Shown: positions 18,205 to 27,379 of the stretch, piece after piece
Position numbering within the stretch: the stretch's first letter is position 1
How the letters are laid out: each line of letters opens with the position of its first letter
Assembly (NCBI GenBank): GCA_964607765.1
Contig: CAZSNT010000010.1
Span: 36,686-100,685 of the forward strand
Length of the DNA: 64,000 nucleotides
Source of the DNA: CAZSNT01 sp964607765
Lineage (GTDB): Bacteria; Verrucomicrobiota; Lentisphaeria; Oligosphaerales; JABHEG01
Direction: 5' to 3'
The notes under the pieces: model-generated
What the model was told of the DNA's origin: nothing
The model's input: the letters and a program-made list of their open reading frames with translations, nothing else
Databases searched by the model: none
Program-made: the position numbers and the translations under genes

Positions 18205-19733
18205 GCAAGCCCCCGAAAACCCCACGGCCGAGCAGCCCCCGGATCCTCATCGTCACACCCGAGATAACCTACCTGCCGGGCGGCATGGGCAACATGGCCA
18301 ACGTCATGACCGCCAAGGCCGGCGGGCTCGCCGATGTGTCGGCCTCCCTGGTGTCTGCCCTGTTCGAGCTTGGCGCGGACGTGCACGTCGCCCTCCCCCA
18401 CTACCGCAAGATGTTCCACATCGATGTGGGGCAGTTGATCGACGACGAACTCCGGCTCTACCACAGCAAGCTGCCCAACGAACGCGTGCACCTTGCTGAA
18501 GACCGGATTTTCTACTACCGCAGCCAGGTGTACGGCGACCACCAGAACGAGAACCCGAAACTCGCCATCGCTTTCCAGCGCGAAGTGATCAACAACATCA
18601 TGCCGCTCGTCAAGCCCGATCTGATCCACTGCAACGACTGGATGACCGGCCTCATCCCGGCCATGGCGCGGCGGCTGAACATCCCCTGCCTGTTCACCGT
18701 CCACAATATCCACACGTACGAGATCCTGCTCGAACGCATCGAGGACGGCGGGATCGATGCCGCCGAGTTCTGGCGTTACCTGTACTTTGACCGCGTGCCC
18801 GCCAACTACGAGGAGACGCGGTCAGCCAACCCGGTCGACCTCCTGTCCAGCGGCCTGTTCGCTGCGCACTTCGTGAACACGGTGAGCCCGACCTTCCTCG
18901 ACGAGGTCATCGAAGGCCGGCACAACTTCGTGCCGGAGCACGTCCGTAACGAGTTCGCGTTCAAGAAGAACGCGGGCTGTGCGCAGGGCATTCTCAATGC
19001 CCCGGACGAGACGTACGTGCCGCAGACCGACGAGCTTATCGCCTGTCAGTACGACGCCGCAACGCACCAGGAGGGGAAGCGCGCGAACAAGGTCGCCTTC
19101 CAGGAGAGGATGGGGCTGGCCCCGAATCCCGACGCGCCGCTGCTGTTCTGGCCGTCGCGTCTCGACCCGGTACAGAAAGGCTGTCAGCTGCTGACCGACT
19201 GCCTGTACTCGATGGTCTCCAAGTACTGGGCGGACGGGCTGCAGCTCGCCGTGGTTGCGAACGGCGCGTACCAGCCGCACTTCCACAGTATCGTGCAATT
19301 CCACGACCTGCACGGCCGCGTCGCAGTCTGCGACTTCGACGAGGCCCTGTCGCACCTGGGCTACGCTGCCGCAGACTTCATGCTCATGCCGTCGCGCTTC
19401 GAACCGTGCGGCCTGCCGCAGATGGTCAGTGCCATCTACGGCACACTGCCCATCGTTCACGACACGGGCGGACTGCACGACACGGTGACGCAGCTTGACG
19501 TTGACGAGGAGACCGGCAACGGTTTCGTGTTCGACATTTTCGATACGAACGGCCTGCTTTGGGCCGTCGACCAGGCGCTGGCGTTCTACCGTCTGGCCCC
19601 GGCCCTACGCGCAGCCCAGATCAAGCGAGTCATGGGACACGGGGCAGACACCTTCAATCACGCCGTCACCGCCCATGCGTACTTCGAGATCTACGAGCGC
19701 ATGCTGAAACGGCCACTGGTCAACCCGTTCTAG
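18201..19733 (+). CDS. glgA: Glycogen synthase (GT5)
   Basis: 510 residues; transfers glucose from ADP- (or UDP-) glucose to the non-reducing end of glycogen. The N-terminal nucleotide-sugar loop is KAGGLADV, in place of the classical KTGGL, within an extended segment (MGNMANVMTAKAGGLADV). The C-terminal retaining GT-B signature is MPSRFEPCGLPQM with HDTGGL after it. Length is slightly above the 480 typical of bacterial GlgA. It overlaps glgP by four bases and is followed 15 bases later by glgB. No ADP-glucose pyrophosphorylase gene is in the window. Confidence 0.93.
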   Translation: MSKPPKTPRPSSPRILIVTPEITYLPGGMGNMANVMTAKAGGLADVSASLVSALFELGADVHVALPHYRKMFHIDVGQLIDDELRLYHSKLPNERVHLAEDRIFYYRSQVYGDHQNENPKLAIAFQREVINNIMPLVKPDLIHCNDWMTGLIPAMARRLNIPCLFTVHNIHTYEILLERIEDGGIDAAEFWRYLYFDRVPANYEETRSANPVDLLSSGLFAAHFVNTVSPTFLDEVIEGRHNFVPEHVRNEFAFKKNAGCAQGILNAPDETYVPQTDELIACQYDAATHQEGKRANKVAFQERMGLAPNPDAPLLFWPSRLDPVQKGCQLLTDCLYSMVSKYWADGLQLAVVANGAYQPHFHSIVQFHDLHGRVAVCDFDEALSHLGYAAADFMLMPSRFEPCGLPQMVSAIYGTLPIVHDTGGLHDTVTQLDVDEETGNGFVFDIFDTNGLLWAVDQALAFYRLAPALRAAQIKRVMGHGADTFNHAVTAHAYFEIYERMLKRPLVNPF

Positions 19734-19748
19734 CCCGGAGGATCAGTC

Positions 19749-21776
19749 GTGCCGGCACGCCCGCGTTCCAGTCTCGCCACGCTGCTCAGCGATCCGTACC
19801 TCAAACCCTATCTCCCGCAACTGGCGCAGCGCAATGCTGCGGCACGCAGCATGGAAAAGCGTCTGACGCAGGGCGCGCGGTCGCTTGCCGATTTCGCCAG
19901 CGGCCACGAGCACTTCGGCCTGCACCGGGACGGAGTGGGGTGGGTCTTCCGCGAGTGGCTCCCGAACGCGTCTGGCGTCTGTCTGATCGGCACGTTCTCC
20001 GACTGGGGTGAGGCGGACGAGTTCAGGCTCGCCGCGGCGGACGAGCCCGGCGTCTGGCAGCTGCGGCTGCCCGCCGACGCGATCCGGCACGGGGACCTGT
20101 ACCGGCTGCGCGTGCACTGGCCCGGCGGCAGCGGCGAGCGCATGCCCGCCTTTGCCAGGCGCGTGGTGCAGGACGAATCCACAAACATCTTCGCCGCGCA
20201 GGTTTGGTGCCCGGACCCGCCCTATACGTGGCAGCATGCCGCGCCCGCGCCGCTCGGCTCGAGACCGCTGCTCGTCTATGAAGCCCACGTCGGCATCGCG
20301 CAGGAGCACGGGCGTGTCGGAACGTATGCGGAGTTCGCCGAGGAGACGCTTCCCCGGATTGCCGATGCCGGCTACAATGCGGTGCAGCTCATGGCTGTCA
20401 TGGAGCATCCGTACTACGGCTCTTTCGGCTATCAGGTCTCCAGCTTCTTCGCTGCATCCTCCCGCTTCGGAACGCCCGAGGAACTGAAGGGGCTGGTCGA
20501 TGCCGCGCACGGCGCCGGGCTGCACGTGATCATCGATCTGATCCACTCCCATGCGGTCAAGAACGAAACCGAGGGGCTCTCGCACCAGGACGGAACGCCG
20601 TACCAGTACTTCCACGAAGGCGCCCGCGGTCAACACCCGGTCTGGGACTCGCGCTGCTTTGACTACACCAAGCCGGAGGTCTTGCATTTGCTCCTGTCCA
20701 ACTGCCGGTTCTGGCTGGACGAGTACCGCGTCGACGGCTTCCGCTTCGACGGTATCACGAGCATGCTCTATTCGCATCACGGCCTGGGCACGGTGTTCAC
20801 GGGCTATGACCAGTATTTCGACGACTGTGTGGAGACCGAGGCCCTGGCCTACCTGGCCCTGGCCAACACGCTCATCCACACGGTCAATCCGCACGCCGTG
20901 ACGATTGCGGAGGACGTCAGCGGCATGCCGGGTCTGGCGGCGCCGGTGGACCAGGGCGGCTGCGGCTTCGATTACCGCCTGGCCATGGGCGTTCCGGATT
21001 GCTGGTTCGAGCTCGTGCGTGAGGTGCGGGACGAGGACTGGGACCTGCACCGCCTGTGGCACGAACTCACCAATCGCCGATCCGACGAACGCACAATCAG
21101 CTACGTTGAGTGCCACGACCAGGCGATTGTCGGGGGCAAGACGTTCCTGTTCGAATTGCTCGACGCCCGGATGTACTCGTCCATGCACGTGAACCACCAC
21201 GGTCCCACGCTCGATCGCGGCATTGCCCTGCACAAAATGGCGCGCCTGGCCACCGTCATGGCTGCCGGGCACGGATACCTCAATTTCATGGGCAACGAGT
21301 TCGGGCATCCCGAGTGGGTCGACTTCCCGCGCGAAGGCAACAACTGGTCCCACCACTACGCCCGGCGCCAGTGGAGCCTGAGAGACGACCCGGCCCTGAA
21401 GTACGCCGCCCTGGCCAGGTTCGACCATGCCATGCTCGCGCTTGTCCACGACCAGGCAGCGTTCGGCACGCAGCCGCCCAGGCTGCTGCGCATCAGCGAG
21501 CAGGACAGCACCCTCGCTTTCGAGCGCGTCGGCCTGTTCGTCGTGCTCAACTTCCACCCCAACCAGTCGTTCGCCGACTACGCCATCGAGGTGCCACCGG
21601 GCACGTACCGCCTGGTGCTGGACACGGACGAGGACGTGTTCGGCGGCCAGGGGCGCCTGTCACCGCAGCAGGAGTACGTCACCCAACCCCTCACCAGAGG
21701 CACCGAACTGCACCACTGCATCAAAGTCTACGCACCCAGCCGCACCGCGCTCGTGCTCCGACGTGCGGAGGCCTAG
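19749..21776 (+). CDS. glgB: 1,4-alpha-glucan branching enzyme, eukaryote-type (GH13_8-like)
   Basis: 675 residues; cuts alpha-1,4 chains and re-attaches them in alpha-1,6 linkage. GTG start at 19749 behind GGAGGA. An N-terminal CBM48 (VGWVFREWLPNASGVCLIG) precedes the GH13 barrel with DLIHSHAVKN, GFRFDGITSMLY (nucleophile Asp334), IAEDVSG (Glu388) and YVECHDQ. Stretches such as VQLMAVMEHPYYGSFGYQV and WDSRCFDYTKPEVL are close to plant and animal branching enzymes, not to the E. coli GlgB type. Last gene of the glycogen cluster. Confidence 0.93.
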   Translation: MPARPRSSLATLLSDPYLKPYLPQLAQRNAAARSMEKRLTQGARSLADFASGHEHFGLHRDGVGWVFREWLPNASGVCLIGTFSDWGEADEFRLAAADEPGVWQLRLPADAIRHGDLYRLRVHWPGGSGERMPAFARRVVQDESTNIFAAQVWCPDPPYTWQHAAPAPLGSRPLLVYEAHVGIAQEHGRVGTYAEFAEETLPRIADAGYNAVQLMAVMEHPYYGSFGYQVSSFFAASSRFGTPEELKGLVDAAHGAGLHVIIDLIHSHAVKNETEGLSHQDGTPYQYFHEGARGQHPVWDSRCFDYTKPEVLHLLLSNCRFWLDEYRVDGFRFDGITSMLYSHHGLGTVFTGYDQYFDDCVETEALAYLALANTLIHTVNPHAVTIAEDVSGMPGLAAPVDQGGCGFDYRLAMGVPDCWFELVREVRDEDWDLHRLWHELTNRRSDERTISYVECHDQAIVGGKTFLFELLDARMYSSMHVNHHGPTLDRGIALHKMARLATVMAAGHGYLNFMGNEFGHPEWVDFPREGNNWSHHYARRQWSLRDDPALKYAALARFDHAMLALVHDQAAFGTQPPRLLRISEQDSTLAFERVGLFVVLNFHPNQSFADYAIEVPPGTYRLVLDTDEDVFGGQGRLSPQQEYVTQPLTRGTELHHCIKVYAPSRTALVLRRAEA

Positions 21777-22133
21777 AGGGGCGAATTGCGTCACGCCAGG
21801 TACGTTTGCGTCCCGACGCCCCCTGCGATACTGTTACGCTACCCGAGGGAAAAACGGACACTCCCTCCGCAAAATGTGGCATGATACTCAACGGTGTAGC
21901 GCCAGAGCGATTGACTGAGAGTCGGGTTAAACATGGGGGGGGGGTAGAACATCCGGAGGAGGGCCCCGGACGGATGTGGGAGTTCACCCTCGGCGACCTT
22001 GGCTTCCATTTTCCACCCATCATCTTCAACCCGAATCCGGAGAGAGGAATTACACGCCAACTTGCTTCTGGCGGACCCCGCGGGGCGGCGCCGCAGAGCA
22101 CACGGTTCGACGTGACAGAGGACCCCGGACCAT
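21777..22133. other. Intergenic region after the glycogen cluster
   Basis: 357 bases without a convincing gene. It contains a run of ten G at 21935-21944 and, right after glgB, a weak stem (AGGGGCG at 21777 with CGCCCCCT ending at 21824, one bulge) that could end the operon transcript. I see no tRNA or clear promoter. Confidence 0.5.
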
Positions 22134-23177
22134 ATGGGACTCCACCCAGACATTGGCTTGGTCTTGCAGCACTACGGTTTGGCTGGAGAGCCTCGGGGCG
22201 TGGCTGAACTGGAGGCCACGCACAGAGCATTCCGTATCGACATCGACGGTCGCTCCTACGCTCTCCGCCAATTCAACCCGTTCATGACTTCGGGCGACTT
22301 CGCGGCTCAGGCCAGCCTTGCGGCGTCTCTGGCCGACGCCGGACTCGCCACTCCCCCGCCGCTCCCCACGAATGGCGGAGAGCGCTTCGTGCGATTGGGC
22401 GATCACCTTTGGGCGTTGTTCCCATGGTGCGATGGGCGGCCCGGCGACTCACGTCAATCCACCGACCTGTTCGCCCTCGTGGAAGCGCAGGGCAACTGGG
22501 CCAGGATCGCCGGGGAGATTGCCAAGTCACCCCACTGGGACGCGATCTTGTCTACTGCCAGGCGGTTCCGCCGGCGCAAGGATTGGGCGTGGATCGTGCC
22601 CCTGGATCAGGTCCCACGCTTCGTTGACGAGGAAGCCCTGCCGAGACTCCGCGCGTGCAGCTCTACAGGCAGGTTGGCAGACGAACTACGATGCGTTCTG
22701 TCCCGCCTGTCCGACGCCGCACTGCAACTCGCGAAGATGCTGGCCGGCAACTCTGTGTCCCGCTTGCCCCACATCGTCTCACACGGCGACTTCTGGGCGA
22801 GCAACATCTGCATATCGAGACAGGGAACATACGTGCTCGATCTGGATTGCTTCTCCTACGAACCGAGGGTTGCGGACTTCGCCCGTGCAGCCCACTGGTT
22901 CTACCCGCAGCATTCCCCGGAGGAGAACCGCTTCCTCTTGGACCGCTTCCTCAGCGTATCGCGCATCGGGCCAGAAGAACTCAAGCCCTTGCCGGTGCTG
23001 ATTTGCAGTCACAGCCTCTACTATTCCGTCGGCGCGGCACTGCGGTTCCCGGGTGAATCGGCTGCGGAACAAAGCAAGATCCTCGAGGAGATCCGCGTTG
23101 AGCTCGAGGAAAAAGCCGGGTGGGATGGGCAATGTCAGGCAGTCCAGGAGGCGTTTCTCCTCGGCAGCGTCAACTGA
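22134..23177 (+). CDS. APH/choline-kinase-fold phosphotransferase
   Basis: 347-residue protein of the aminoglycoside phosphotransferase/homoserine kinase-like fold. The catalytic loop is SHGDFWASNICI (HGDxxxxN) and the metal-binding aspartate follows in YVLDLDCFSYEPRVADFARA. The N-lobe RAFRIDIDGRSYALRQF supplies the ATP-lysine region in weak form. Members phosphorylate small hydroxylated compounds; sugars, choline, homoserine and antibiotics all occur, so the substrate is open. ATG at 22134. It stands alone between the glycogen cluster and a secreted hydrolase-like gene. Confidence 0.75.
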   Translation: MGLHPDIGLVLQHYGLAGEPRGVAELEATHRAFRIDIDGRSYALRQFNPFMTSGDFAAQASLAASLADAGLATPPPLPTNGGERFVRLGDHLWALFPWCDGRPGDSRQSTDLFALVEAQGNWARIAGEIAKSPHWDAILSTARRFRRRKDWAWIVPLDQVPRFVDEEALPRLRACSSTGRLADELRCVLSRLSDAALQLAKMLAGNSVSRLPHIVSHGDFWASNICISRQGTYVLDLDCFSYEPRVADFARAAHWFYPQHSPEENRFLLDRFLSVSRIGPEELKPLPVLICSHSLYYSVGAALRFPGESAAEQSKILEEIRVELEEKAGWDGQCQAVQEAFLLGSVN

Positions 23178-23370
23178 CCGTCGAACATGATGGGATTGAC
23201 ATGACTGATTGGGGTGGACGATTGGGGAACCGGCTTCCGGCATCGTGGACCGTAATCGTCGCGCGTAATCGTCTACCGAACTGAACGAACCACATGTCAA
23301 GCTCTCGCACGGGACGCCGTGGGCACGGCGCCGGTAGAGAGCGGCGTTGGATAGGGATGAAGATACCCGA

Positions 23371-25146
23371 CTAACGACTAACCTGCGTCATGATGACCCG
23401 AACGAAGCTCACCGGCGTCCGGCCGTCGACCAGGATCTCCAGATCGTAGTCGGTGTCGCGCGCCACGAAGTCGGCCGTGAGAAAGAACGTGGCCGTCTTG
23501 AACGTGTCCGTGCCCGTCGCGGTGACCGGTGGTGTCTCCTTGTCCTCCCCATCTTGCCGATACGCCAGGCGCCATTGTCCGCCGTGCCCGTCGTACCATG
23601 TCACCTTGACGGCGACGGACTGGGCGCGACCGCTCAAGAACCGGTCATCGACGGCGAAGCCGATCCGCTTGCCGGTACGCGCGACATAGTCGTAGGGCTT
23701 CTTCTCATCGCGCAGCCACCAGCGTTTGAGGGCATGGGGGATCCTGACGGCTGGCGTCGTCTCGCAACCCTCGCGGTCACGTTGGTAGAGCCAGCGCTCG
23801 AAATTCCTGACCGCTCCGGGGCTCTGATGGGGCTTGCTGTTGGCCCAGGCCGATATGTAGCTTTCGCGCAGGAAGCACCATGCGTCCGGGGCATCGTCGA
23901 TGCGTCGTGCCAGCTCGTGACACACGAACCAGAGCATCTCGGGGATAACGGCGTTGGACTCGGTGTAGAGGTAGTTGCGTCGCATTTGCAGCAGGCGCAG
24001 CATGGACGTGAAGTACCGGTAGTTGAAGGACTCGCCCGGGCCGAAGCGTCCGGGCTTCCCGGGCTTGTCCGCCCAGCGGCCGCGTGAATACTCCTCGTTC
24101 TCGTCGCCGAAGATCACGTCGCGGTTGAGCACGGGAAACGACTCATCAACGCACAGGTAGCGATCCGTGTCGATGAACTGGCCGCGCTCGGGATCGTTGG
24201 TGTGGTACAGGTACATCTCGACGAAACCGTCGCGGCTGCCGAGACCGAAGTCGGGCAAGCCGCTGTCGGCGGGGAGATCGGCCATGGATATGAGCTTGTT
24301 CCGATGGGGACCAAACGCGGCAATCCATGCTTCCAGGCGCTCGCGGAAACGCCGGACTTTCTCGGGTGTATCAAGGCGTAGCCCGGCGGCCTCCTCGCCG
24401 TTGGAATAGGACATGCCGCAGATGATGAGGCCCTTGATGTTGGGGGACGCCGGCAGCCCACTCTCGCCGAAGGCCTTCACGAACCGCAGATACTTCTCGT
24501 GGTAGACGGGGTCGAGGATGTCGAGATGGACGACGGGCGCACCGCCTCTCGCTTCCTCGACCTTGCGGACGTTGTAGTTCGCCAGCCAGCGGGGCGCGCT
24601 CCAGCGGCTGAACATCCAGTTCGCTTTCTTCTTCCACTGCTCCCAATCTTCCGGCGTTCCGTGCTGCCAGACCGACCCCAGCATCCGGATGATAACGCCG
24701 TCGCACCCCGCTTTGAGCCGGTCGTCAATGGCCTGGCGGAGCGGAGCGAAATCGAACGTGCCTTCCTCCGGCTCGATCTGCCGCCACCGCCACCAGAGCT
24801 CGTCGACGACCCTGACACCTTCGGGGAAGCCCGCCTCGCTCAGCTTCCGCCAGCCGTGCATCCCCCAGCGGACCAGCGCACGCTTCGACGGCTTCACGTG
24901 CGGCGGCAGCGACCAGTCCCAGCCATCCACCACGTCATCGCGGTCGCGCCACCGCGGCTCGCGCAGCGGCTGTTTGTCGGCGTACTCGCCCCAATACGCC
25001 CAGGGATTGACGCCGCCCGCGAGGGCATCTGCCCCCGTAGCACCGGCAGGAACGGCCTCGTAAACACGCCCAGCGCCCGCTGTTGCACACAATGCGACAC
25101 CGACGAGGAAGGTCAGGTGGAATTGCTTCCATGTTGTTCCAGCCAT
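23371..25146 (-). CDS. Exported TIM-barrel protein resembling clan-A glycoside hydrolases
   Basis: 591 residues with a signal peptide (residues 1 to about 25, FHLTFLVGVALCATAGAG). WRWRQIEPEEGTFDFAPLRQ is the classical beginning of a GH42/GH-A-like barrel, and GLIICGMSYSNGEE could carry an acid/base. From about residue 460 a beta-sandwich (VTWYDGHGGQWRLAYRQDG, with a final DYDLEILVDGR) looks like an accessory domain. I cannot name the family or assign both catalytic acids, so hydrolase activity is inference. The start follows GGAGGAGG. It is divergent from the FAD oxidoreductase gene across 224 bases. Confidence 0.65.
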   Translation of the reverse strand: MAGTTWKQFHLTFLVGVALCATAGAGRVYEAVPAGATGADALAGGVNPWAYWGEYADKQPLREPRWRDRDDVVDGWDWSLPPHVKPSKRALVRWGMHGWRKLSEAGFPEGVRVVDELWWRWRQIEPEEGTFDFAPLRQAIDDRLKAGCDGVIIRMLGSVWQHGTPEDWEQWKKKANWMFSRWSAPRWLANYNVRKVEEARGGAPVVHLDILDPVYHEKYLRFVKAFGESGLPASPNIKGLIICGMSYSNGEEAAGLRLDTPEKVRRFRERLEAWIAAFGPHRNKLISMADLPADSGLPDFGLGSRDGFVEMYLYHTNDPERGQFIDTDRYLCVDESFPVLNRDVIFGDENEEYSRGRWADKPGKPGRFGPGESFNYRYFTSMLRLLQMRRNYLYTESNAVIPEMLWFVCHELARRIDDAPDAWCFLRESYISAWANSKPHQSPGAVRNFERWLYQRDREGCETTPAVRIPHALKRWWLRDEKKPYDYVARTGKRIGFAVDDRFLSGRAQSVAVKVTWYDGHGGQWRLAYRQDGEDKETPPVTATGTDTFKTATFFLTADFVARDTDYDLEILVDGRTPVSFVRVIMTQVSR

Positions 25147-25370
25147 CCGCGTTCCTCCTCCATTCCGGTGATTCAGGTGTGCCTGCCGGGCAGACGTGGG
25201 GCACTATACCCCATGTCCTCTTCTCTCGGAGAAGATGGTCGACGGTTGAGAGAACGGCGACAAGGACGTGATTTCTGATGATGGCATCATAAGATATCCT
25301 GCATCCAATACACTGAACAGCGACGCCATCCCGCAAGAGTAACGTAACGGCAAGAGATGAGAGCAACTTC

Positions 25371-27194
25371 ATGCAACCACAATCTGACGCCAGCACCCTC
25401 CCGTCCGAATCTCCAGGGCTGCTCCTCGAGTCGGCCCAGTTCCAGACCAAAGGCGGCTGGGTCGTGGACCAGCAGTTCATGGACCGGATGGGTTCGTCGT
25501 TCCTGCTCGCTCACGGGCTCGGAAAACCGGTGGCGAATGCTGTCGCGGACGTGACGTTCGCCCAGGCAGGCCCATACCGGCTGTGGGTGCGGACCCGTGA
25601 CTGGGTGGCGCCCTGGAAGACGCCGGACACACCTGCAGGCAAGCGCGCCACCGGCACGCCGGGTGTGTTCAACGTTCTGGTGAACGGCGAGGCCGTCGAC
25701 ACCACGTTCGGCGACCGGAACGCCGAGTGGCACTGGCAGGACGGCGGCACGGTCGAGATCGCGGCGGGTGCCGCCCGGGTTTCGCTCCAGGATCTCACCG
25801 GGTTCGAGGGGCGCTGTGCGGGCGTGTTCCTGACGCAGGACCTCGACTTCGCGCCACCCGATGCGGGCGAGGCATTGCAGCGGTTCCGGCGCCGCTGTCA
25901 CGGGCACCCCGAGACGCCGGAGACGGCGGGGGCCTACGATCTGGTTGTGGTTGGCGGCGGCGCGGCGGGGACTTGTGCCGCGATCTCCGCAGCACGCCAG
26001 GGCTTGTCGGTCGCCTTCATCCAGGATCGCCCGGTGATCGGCGGCAACAACAGTTCGGAGGTGCGCGTTTGGCTGTGCGGAGCGCAGAGCGGGCCGCGCG
26101 CGACGAAGCTGGGCGACGTGCTGGCAGAGCTCGAACAGCAGGAACGGGCCCACTACGGCGAGGCCAACCAGCCCGAGCTGTACGAGGATGAGCGGAAGAT
26201 GGGGATCGTGCAGGCGGAGCAGAACATCGCCTTCTTCCCCTCGCACCGGGCGAACGACGTGGAAACGGAGAACGGCCGCATTGTGGCTGTCATTGCCGAG
26301 CAGATCGAGACCGGGGAACGCCGCCGTTTCAAGGGGACGACCTTTGCGGACTGCACGGGTGACGGCTGCGTTGGCTACCTGGCCGGTGCCGATTACGAGA
26401 TCACGCTCGAAGACGGGCACATGGGACGTTGCAATCTCTGGCACACCGCGGCAACCGGCGGGCCCGTTTCATTCCCGCGTTGCCCGTGGGCGCTCGACCT
26501 GAGTGATAAACCGTTCCCGGGCCGACACGAAGACGCGCTGAGCGGCGAAACGCGCACCAACAACAACTGGCAGGGGCTCGAGGCCCTCGGCGGCTGGTAC
26601 TGGGAGAACGGGTTCTTCCACGACCCTTTCGCGAACAGCGAGTACATCCGCGACTGGAATTTCCGCGCCATGTACGGGGCGTGGGATTGCTTGAAGAACG
26701 TTGACGGCGAGTACCCCGATCGCGAGCTGGCGTGGGCGGCTCACATCTCCGGCAAACGCGAGTCCCGCCGCCTGCTGGGTGACATCATCCTGAACAAGGA
26801 GGATGTGACCAAACCGATCGAGTACGACGACGGCCTGGCCGCGACCGGGTGGAAGATCGACCTGCACCTGCCGCATCCGGCCTACGAGAAGGGGTTCGAG
26901 GGCGACGCGTTCATTGCCCGGGCCACATTCACCCCGTGCGTGACGCCCTACTACGTCCCGTACCGCTGTCTCTACTCGCGCAACGTCGCCAACTTGTTCA
27001 TGGCCGGCCGCTGCATCAGCGTAACGCATGAGGCGCTGGGTACGGTCCGGGTCATGCGCACCGGCGCGCTGATGGGCGAAGTCGTGGGCAAGGCGGCGGC
27101 GCTGTGCAGACGACACAGTGTGATGCCGCGCGCCGTCTACGAACAGCATCTGCACGAACTGAAAGAGCTGTGCGGCGTGGCTTCCGAGCAGTAG
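25371..27194 (+). CDS. FAD-dependent oxidoreductase (FAD_oxidored family) with N-terminal beta-sandwich
   Basis: 607 residues with no signal peptide. Residues 1 to about 165 form a beta-rich domain (LLLESAQFQTKGGWVVDQQF to CAGVFLTQDLDF) of the kind found before such oxidoreductases. Then comes the dinucleotide motif YDLVVVGGGAAGTCAAIS at about 187, followed by GGNNSSEVRVWLCG, FADCTGDG and a C-terminal NLFMAGRCISVTHEALG that closes the flavin site. The family is common beside sugar-catabolism genes in PVC bacteria and is assumed to oxidise polyols or sugars; the substrate is unknown. The ATG follows AAGAGATGAGAG. Confidence 0.82.
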   Translation: MQPQSDASTLPSESPGLLLESAQFQTKGGWVVDQQFMDRMGSSFLLAHGLGKPVANAVADVTFAQAGPYRLWVRTRDWVAPWKTPDTPAGKRATGTPGVFNVLVNGEAVDTTFGDRNAEWHWQDGGTVEIAAGAARVSLQDLTGFEGRCAGVFLTQDLDFAPPDAGEALQRFRRRCHGHPETPETAGAYDLVVVGGGAAGTCAAISAARQGLSVAFIQDRPVIGGNNSSEVRVWLCGAQSGPRATKLGDVLAELEQQERAHYGEANQPELYEDERKMGIVQAEQNIAFFPSHRANDVETENGRIVAVIAEQIETGERRRFKGTTFADCTGDGCVGYLAGADYEITLEDGHMGRCNLWHTAATGGPVSFPRCPWALDLSDKPFPGRHEDALSGETRTNNNWQGLEALGGWYWENGFFHDPFANSEYIRDWNFRAMYGAWDCLKNVDGEYPDRELAWAAHISGKRESRRLLGDIILNKEDVTKPIEYDDGLAATGWKIDLHLPHPAYEKGFEGDAFIARATFTPCVTPYYVPYRCLYSRNVANLFMAGRCISVTHEALGTVRVMRTGALMGEVVGKAAALCRRHSVMPRAVYEQHLHELKELCGVASEQ

Positions 27195-27315
27195 CAGTCC
27201 GGGCGTAGCGTTCCCCTACTTGCCAACGTCGGTTCGCACTGGTGGATCCGCTTGACCGGAAGCTTGGCTCGTGGATGTAGCGTCAGCCCCCTTGAAACTG
27301 GTTGGCCTCGCAGCC

Positions 27316-27343
27316 TTGCATTTTGACCTCTCCTGGCCATAAT
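27316..27343 (+). promoter_or_regulatory. Possible promoter of propeller paralogue 2
   Basis: TTGCAT at 27316-27321 and CATAAT at 27338-27343 are 16 bases apart, 37 bases before the ATG at 27380. The -10 lies in the loop of an inverted repeat CTCCTGG / CCAGGAG (about 27330-27362), which would also be a hairpin in any read-through transcript. Confidence 0.4.
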
Positions 27344-27379
27344 AGCGGTTGCGCCCAGGAGAAGGGCGCGGAGATCGCC

